Origin: JAAZHN01 sp964605575
GTDB taxonomy: Bacteria > Bacillota_I > Bacilli_A > RF39 > UBA660
Length of the DNA: 9,641 nucleotides
Direction of reading: 5' to 3'
Assembly (NCBI GenBank): GCA_964605575.1
Contig: CAZSDG010000035.1
Span: 1-9,641, forward strand
A model generated the notes under the pieces. The model searched no databases. It had not been told where the DNA came from and worked only from the letters and a program-made list of their open reading frames with translations. The position numbers were made by a program, and so were the translations under genes. The stretch's first letter is position 1; every line of letters begins with the position of its first letter. Shown here one piece after another: positions 5,535-9,641 of the stretch.

Positions 5535-6776
5535 ATGGAAAAAACAAAATATGATTTAATTAAAGAAAGAGGATATGTTTACCAAGTTACAGATGAAGAA
5601 GCAGTTAAAGAACTGATTAATGGTAAACCAATAACTTTTTATTTAGGAATAGATCCAACTGCAGATTCACTACATATTGGTCATTTCTTTGCCTTAACAA
5701 TGGTTAGAAGATTACAAAAACTAGGACATAAACCAGTTATTTTAGTTGGTGGAGCAACAGGAATGATCGGGGACCCTTCAGGTAGAAGTGATATGCGCAA
5801 GATGATTACTAAAGAACAAGTTACCCATAATAAGAATGAAATTAAGAAGTTAGTTAATAAATTTGTTGATTTAGATGGCGATAATCCAGCAATTATTGTC
5901 GATAATGCTGATTGGATTAACCCATATTCTTATATTGATTTTATGCGTGATATTGGTACTCATTTTAATGTTAATAAGATGCTTGCTACTGATGCTTATA
6001 AAAAGAGAATGGAAGAAGGGGGACTAACATTTTTAGAGATGGGTTATATGTTAATGCAAGCCTATGACTTTGAATATTTAAATAAGAAATATGGTTGTGT
6101 TTTACAAGTTGGTGGTTCTGATCAGTGGCCAAATATAATTGCTGGGGCGGATCTTGCTAGAAAACTAGATTATTTAAATGAAGTTGATGACCGCAATTTA
6201 CAAGGTTTAACTTGTCCGTTACTTGTTAAAGCTGACGGTGAAAAAATGGGAAAGACAGCTTCAGGAACTTTATGGATATCAAGAGAAAAAACAACAGTAT
6301 ATGATTTTTATCAAATGTTTATGAATTCATATGATGAGGATGTTAGCATATTATTAGCTTTCTTTAGTGACTTTGAGATGGATTATATAAAAGAAATATG
6401 CAAAAAAGATATAAGAGAAGCAAAAAAAATAATGGCTTTTGAAGTAACTAAGTTAGTTCATGGTGAAGATGAAGCTATTAAGGTTAAAGAAGCAAGCGAG
6501 GCAATTTTTAGTGGTAAGATAACTGATGATATTCCTTTTGTAGAATTAGATAAGACTTTCTTAAAAGAAACTGAAAATGGTCTAGATATTCTCGTTTCAG
6601 CAAATCTAGTTCCTTCAAAATCAGAAGCAAGAAGATTGATTGAACAAAATGGTCTTACAATTAATCAAAAAAAGATAAATGATGTAAAATTCTCTATAGA
6701 AGAAAAAGATTTAGATGGGGATAATATAATAGTTCAAAAAGGGAAGAAAACATTTTTAAAAATCATTTTCAAATAA
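5535..6776 (+). CDS. tyrS: Tyrosyl-tRNA synthetase
   Basis: This 413-residue class I aminoacyl-tRNA synthetase charges tRNA-Tyr with tyrosine in the cytosol; length and layout match bacterial TyrRS. The Rossmann catalytic domain carries YLGIDPTADSLHIGH with HIGH at 47-50, GGATGMIGDPSGR, the tyrosine-binding region QVGGSDQWPNI, and a KMSKS-type loop reading KMGKT at 237-241. A helical anticodon-binding part follows. The C-terminal S4-like RNA-binding domain begins near residue 346 (LVPSKSEARRLIEQNGLTIN) and runs to the end. AAAGGA at 5521-5526, eight bases before the ATG, is the ribosome binding site. Expression is governed by the T-box leader directly upstream, whose TAC specifier independently confirms tyrosine. 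The next gene starts 20 bases after the stop with no terminator between. Confidence 0.98.
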   Translation: MEKTKYDLIKERGYVYQVTDEEAVKELINGKPITFYLGIDPTADSLHIGHFFALTMVRRLQKLGHKPVILVGGATGMIGDPSGRSDMRKMITKEQVTHNKNEIKKLVNKFVDLDGDNPAIIVDNADWINPYSYIDFMRDIGTHFNVNKMLATDAYKKRMEEGGLTFLEMGYMLMQAYDFEYLNKKYGCVLQVGGSDQWPNIIAGADLARKLDYLNEVDDRNLQGLTCPLLVKADGEKMGKTASGTLWISREKTTVYDFYQMFMNSYDEDVSILLAFFSDFEMDYIKEICKKDIREAKKIMAFEVTKLVHGEDEAIKVKEASEAIFSGKITDDIPFVELDKTFLKETENGLDILVSANLVPSKSEARRLIEQNGLTINQKKINDVKFSIEEKDLDGDNIIVQKGKKTFLKIIFK

Positions 6777-6796
6777 AATATCAATAGGAGAAATAT

Positions 6797-7333
6797 ATGG
6801 AAATAAAAATAATTTATTTTGTTCATGGGACTACATATGATAATGCCTCAGATAGGTGTAGTGGTTGGAAACAAGTAGAATTAAATGAATTGGGACAAGA
6901 ACAAGCCGTTAATCTTGGGCAGATAACTTCAAGCTTAAAATTCGATGTAATTTTTACATCAGACTTAGTTAGAGCAATTGATTCAGCAAATTTGGCTTGG
7001 CCTAATTTAGAAAAAATTGTTGATAAAAGATTAAGAGAATGTAATTATGGTGACTATGATGGAGAGAGTAAAGATTTAGTAGTTTACGATAATCATATAG
7101 AAGAACGTTTTCCAAATGGAGAGTCTCTTAAGGATGTTGAAAAAAGAGTAAGAGATTTTCTTGATTATTTAAAAATTAATTATCGTGGTCAAACTGTTGC
7201 TATAGTTGCTCATCGAGCTCCCCAACTTGCTTTAGAAGTAATAACTAAAAGTATTACTTGGGAAGAAGCAATAAAAAGTGATTGGCGTAATACAAAGTCA
7301 TGGCAACCTGGTTGGGAATATATAATTAAATAG
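6797..7333 (+). CDS. Histidine phosphatase family (phosphoglycerate mutase-like) protein with VHG in place of RHG
   Basis: This 178-residue cytosolic protein belongs to the histidine phosphatase superfamily, in which a histidine is transiently phosphorylated. The substrate is unknown. The core residues are in place: His10 in YFVHGTT, Arg59 in SDLVRA, Glu81 in LRECNYGDYDG and His139 in VAHR. The Arg that normally precedes the catalytic His (RHG) is Val9. SGW (22-24) after the active site and a C-terminal DWRNTKSWQPGWEY stretch suggest a distinct subfamily rather than a random mutation; I recall similar VHGTT proteins in other bacteria, but this is from memory. AGGAG at 6786-6790, six bases before the ATG, is a good ribosome binding site. 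The gene sits 20 bases after tyrS, ends in the only TAG of the window, and is probably transcribed under T-box control. Confidence 0.87.
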   Translation: MEIKIIYFVHGTTYDNASDRCSGWKQVELNELGQEQAVNLGQITSSLKFDVIFTSDLVRAIDSANLAWPNLEKIVDKRLRECNYGDYDGESKDLVVYDNHIEERFPNGESLKDVEKRVRDFLDYLKINYRGQTVAIVAHRAPQLALEVITKSITWEEAIKSDWRNTKSWQPGWEYIIK

Positions 7334-7343
7334 TGCGGTTAGA

Positions 7344-7384
7344 TTATTGAAAATTATTTCCTTTTTTCAATAAAGTGTTTTTTT
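7344..7384 (+). terminator. Probable terminator of the tyrS operon
   Basis: TTATTGAAAA (7344-7353) pairs perfectly with TTTTCAATAA (7364-7373) around a ten-base loop. Four bases (AGTG) separate the stem from a run of seven T (7378-7384). That gap and the AT-rich stem make it weaker than the hup terminator. Confidence 0.6.
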
Positions 7385-7388
7385 ATTG

Positions 7389-7397
7389 TGATATAAT
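7389..7397 (+). promoter_or_regulatory. Extended -10 promoter of the metG operon
   Basis: TGATATAAT at 7389-7397 is a perfect extended -10 element (TGnTATAAT). No convincing -35 lies at 7369-7374, which extended -10 promoters tolerate. Transcription would begin near 7404, giving a leader of about 65 bases. The leader shows only one weak hairpin (GGTA 7434-7437 with TACC 7442-7445) and no riboswitch that I recognise. Confidence 0.65.
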
Positions 7398-7469
7398 AGT
7401 TAAAGGAAATTAGACAATTCATTAATAAATATTGGTATTTTTACCCATAAAATAATTGGAGGTATGATT

Positions 7470-9074
7470 ATGAAAAGAGATGTGTTTATTGGTGGCGCTT
7501 GGCCATATGCTAATTATTTTATGCATATTGGGCATTTAGCGGCCCTTTTACCAGGAGATATCATTGCTAAGTATTACCGAATCCATGGTGATAATGTCAT
7601 TTATGTTTCTGGATCTGATTGTCATGGAACTCCGATTACCCAAAGAGCAAATAATGAAGGGGTAACCCCAGAACAAATTGCTAATTATTATCATGAAGAA
7701 TTTGTTCAGACTTTTAATAAAATGAATTTTGAATATGATGAGTATGGTAAAACATCTGAACCTTATCATGAAGATTTAGTGCAGAAATACTTCATAACTT
7801 TAAAAGATAATGGTTATATATTTGAACAAGAACTACCTCAAGACTATTGTGAAACTTGCAATCATTTTTTATCAGATCGCGAAATAATTGGTGAGTGTCC
7901 AATTTGTCATGGCGAAAGCACTGGTGATCAATGTGAAGAATGCTTAGCGTCATTAAATAGTAACGATGTCTTAAATAAAAGATGTAAAAAATGTGGAAAT
8001 GCTTCAGTTATGAAAGATAATAAACATTTATATTTTAAATTAACTGCTTTTAAAGATGATTTACAAAAATTAATTGATGATAATAAAACAACATGGCGTA
8101 AGAATGCCTTAGGAGAGGCTCAAAAATACTTGGATATGGGGCTAGTTGATAGAGCCGCAACAAGACAGATTGATTGGGGAGTTAAAGTTCCGGTTGATGG
8201 TTATGAAGATAAAAGAATTTATGTTTGGATTGAAGCTGTGCTCGGTTATTTAACAATGGGTAAAAAAGTTGCTGATCAAAAGAAAATAGATTTTGACTCA
8301 TTTATGAGTAATAATAATGATAATTTAAGAACTTATTATATTCACGGTAAAGATAATATTCCATTTCATACAACAATATTTCCGGCTTTATTAAAAGGAT
8401 TAAAAAATGATTATCGTTTACCTGACTATATTGTTTCAAGTGCATATATAGTTTTAAATAATGAAAAAATGTCAAAGAGTAAAGGCAATTTAATAACAGT
8501 TAATGAATTATTAGAAACATTTACAAGTGATACCTTAAGATTTTATTTCACAATGAATGGCCCTGAAACAAAAGACTCTAGTTGTTCAATCGAAGATATT
8601 ATTCAAGACCATAATAAATTTTTAGTTGGTGTACTAGGTAATTTTGTTAACCGAAACTTATCATTTATTTTTAAAAAGTTTAATGGAATTATTCCTCAAA
8701 GTAATATTGATCAAACTATAAAAAAATATACAGAAATTATTTATGATAATGTTGGTAAATCGATTGAAAATGGTGAATTAAAATTAGCTATTAATCAAGT
8801 TTTTGAATATATAAGTTTAGGCAATAAATATTATGATGAAAGACAACCATGGATTCAAGCTAAAGAAGATTTAGATGAATTTCATATTACCACCTATACT
8901 TGTGTTTATATGATGGCTAATATTGCTAATTTAATTTATCCGTTTTTACCTAATGCTTCATTAAAATTACTTAAACAATTAGAATTAACTGAACCTAAAT
9001 GGGAAGAAGTATTATTAGATAAAAACCTTAAATTAGAAAAAGTGGAGTTGTTATTCAATAAAATTGAGGACTAA
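7470..9074 (+). CDS. metG: Methionyl-tRNA synthetase (short form, two zinc knuckles)
   Basis: This 534-residue class I synthetase charges tRNA-Met and initiator tRNA. The N-terminus GGAWPYANYFMHIGH carries HIGH at 19-22, SGSDCHGTPI follows, and KMSKS is at 333-337. The connecting insert has four CxxC pairs (Cys127/130, 143/146, 155/158 and 172/175), enough for two zinc knuckles. This is the E. coli/archaeal pattern rather than the zinc-free Bacillus subtilis type. The C-terminal third is the helical anticodon-binding domain with NRNLSF and ERQPW. The protein ends without the C-terminal tRNA-binding domain found in many MetRS of about 650 residues. Start: GGAGGT (7458-7463) touches the ATG at 7464 but lies six bases before ATG 7470, so 7470 is used. 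The Nudix gene starts four bases after the stop. Confidence 0.96.
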   Translation: MKRDVFIGGAWPYANYFMHIGHLAALLPGDIIAKYYRIHGDNVIYVSGSDCHGTPITQRANNEGVTPEQIANYYHEEFVQTFNKMNFEYDEYGKTSEPYHEDLVQKYFITLKDNGYIFEQELPQDYCETCNHFLSDREIIGECPICHGESTGDQCEECLASLNSNDVLNKRCKKCGNASVMKDNKHLYFKLTAFKDDLQKLIDDNKTTWRKNALGEAQKYLDMGLVDRAATRQIDWGVKVPVDGYEDKRIYVWIEAVLGYLTMGKKVADQKKIDFDSFMSNNNDNLRTYYIHGKDNIPFHTTIFPALLKGLKNDYRLPDYIVSSAYIVLNNEKMSKSKGNLITVNELLETFTSDTLRFYFTMNGPETKDSSCSIEDIIQDHNKFLVGVLGNFVNRNLSFIFKKFNGIIPQSNIDQTIKKYTEIIYDNVGKSIENGELKLAINQVFEYISLGNKYYDERQPWIQAKEDLDEFHITTYTCVYMMANIANLIYPFLPNASLKLLKQLELTEPKWEEVLLDKNLKLEKVELLFNKIED

Positions 9075-9078
9075 TCAG

Positions 9079-9585
9079 ATGGAAATAAGAGATCTATATG
9101 ATGAAAACAAAATATTAACTGGTGAGACCATAATTAAAGGACAAGCAGTACCAGCTGGAAGATATTATCTTACAGTTGTAGTTTTTATTAGTAATTTTGA
9201 AGACCAGTTACTAATCCAACTTACCTCACCACAAAAACATCACTTATGGTCAACAACTGGAGGACACCCAGTGTCTGGTGAAACTAGTTTAGAAGGAATA
9301 GTCACTGAAATTAAAGAAGAATTAGGAATCGATGTCGATAAGAGTAAATTGATCCTATTTAAGACAATAAAAACAGTAGATGATTTTGTAGACATTTACT
9401 ATTTAAATATGGATATAGATATTAATAAGATAACAGTCCAAGAAGCGGAAGTAGAAGCAGTAAAATGGGCTTCAATTTCGCAAATTAAAGAAATGATTGA
9501 TCAAGGATTGTTTTTACCGGCTCACGTAGATTTTTTCAATGAATATTTGGAATATAAATTGAAGATTAGTAAATGTTTTAAATAA
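9079..9585 (+). CDS. Nudix hydrolase
   Basis: This 168-residue Nudix-family protein would hydrolyse a nucleoside diphosphate linked to another group; the substrate cannot be told. The Nudix box spans 62-84: Gly62, Glu68, then TEIKEELGI with Glu77, Glu80 and Glu81 as metal ligands. The position normally held by Arg in REUXEE is Thr76. The N-terminal part (DLYDENKILTGE, then VPAGRYYLTVVVFISN) and STTGGHPVSGE resemble the isopentenyl-diphosphate-isomerase-like / YfcD branch. That is a resemblance rather than proof of isomerase activity. GAGGA at 9066-9070 lies eight bases before ATG 9079; a TTG at 9064 would lie upstream of that site and overlap metG. The four-base gap after metG indicates co-transcription and probable translational coupling. 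Confidence 0.92.
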   Translation: MEIRDLYDENKILTGETIIKGQAVPAGRYYLTVVVFISNFEDQLLIQLTSPQKHHLWSTTGGHPVSGETSLEGIVTEIKEELGIDVDKSKLILFKTIKTVDDFVDIYYLNMDIDINKITVQEAEVEAVKWASISQIKEMIDQGLFLPAHVDFFNEYLEYKLKISKCFK

Positions 9586-9641
9586 TTTGAAGAAATTTCA
9601 AATCATTTAACTCTTTAGTTGATAAATATCATAAAGTAAAT

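Noticed and set aside
7404..7469. A riboswitch or T-box in the metG leader
   Set aside because: The leader is about 65 bases and has no T-box sequence, no SAM-riboswitch-like structure and only a four-pair hairpin.
9064..9078. TTG 9064 as the Nudix start
   Set aside because: It lies upstream of and next to the ribosome binding site GAGGA, while ATG 9079 is well spaced from it.
319..9585. Mycoplasma-type code with TGA as tryptophan
   Set aside because: Full-length proteins are read with TGG as Trp and no internal TGA; absence of TGA stops in ten genes is compatible with AT bias.
9585..9603. Hairpin ATTTGAA / TTCAAAT at the end of the Nudix gene as a terminator
   Set aside because: Seven AT-rich pairs with no T run after them; too weak to call.
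1..9641. Mobile elements, CRISPR arrays, tRNA or rRNA genes, defence systems
   Set aside because: No transposase, integrase, terminal repeats, regularly spaced repeats or cloverleaf-like segments were seen.

Overview
The window is a compact, AT-rich stretch of bacterial chromosome with every recognisable gene on the + strand. It looks like a low-GC Firmicute on the Bacilli / Erysipelotrichia / Acholeplasma-like side. The reasons are the very low GC, strong purine-rich ribosome binding sites, a T-box leader before tyrS, and the tail of a BspA-type (DUF285) leucine-rich surface protein. Ten genes end in TAA (nine) or TAG (one) and none in TGA. Tryptophan is written TGG throughout and no TGA interrupts the long genes, so there is no sign of the Mycoplasma code. 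The exact lineage cannot be fixed from this sequence.

Layout. 1-243 is the C-terminal end of a BspA-like surface protein, followed by a likely terminator. 319-3522 is a two-gene unit: a ten-helix P2-type cation-pumping ATPase and, with no gap between stop and start, a six-helix membrane protein of unknown function; a clear terminator follows. 3662-3934 is the nucleoid protein HU with its own promoter and terminator. 3995-5209 holds a divergent Maf-family nucleotide pyrophosphatase and a GNAT acetyltransferase. 5303-5514 is a tyrosine T-box riboswitch, and 5535-7333 holds tyrS plus a histidine-phosphatase-family protein that appears to share the T-box control. After a probable terminator and an extended -10 promoter, 7470-9585 carries metG (methionyl-tRNA synthetase) and a Nudix hydrolase.

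How the genes relate. This is mostly housekeeping: two aminoacyl-tRNA synthetases, HU, two nucleotide-cleaning enzyme families (Maf and Nudix), and an ion pump with a likely membrane partner. Several enzymes keep their catalytic core but have lost a signature residue: the ATPase lacks the Asn of helix M5, Maf lacks SPRR and GIQG, the phosphatase has VHG for RHG, and the Nudix box has Thr for Arg. Terminators and the next promoter are packed tightly, in two places apparently overlapping, which would give transcripts that start almost at the ribosome binding site. I found no mobile element, CRISPR array, tRNA or rRNA gene, and nothing that amounts to a new multi-gene system; the points above are the ones worth a second look.
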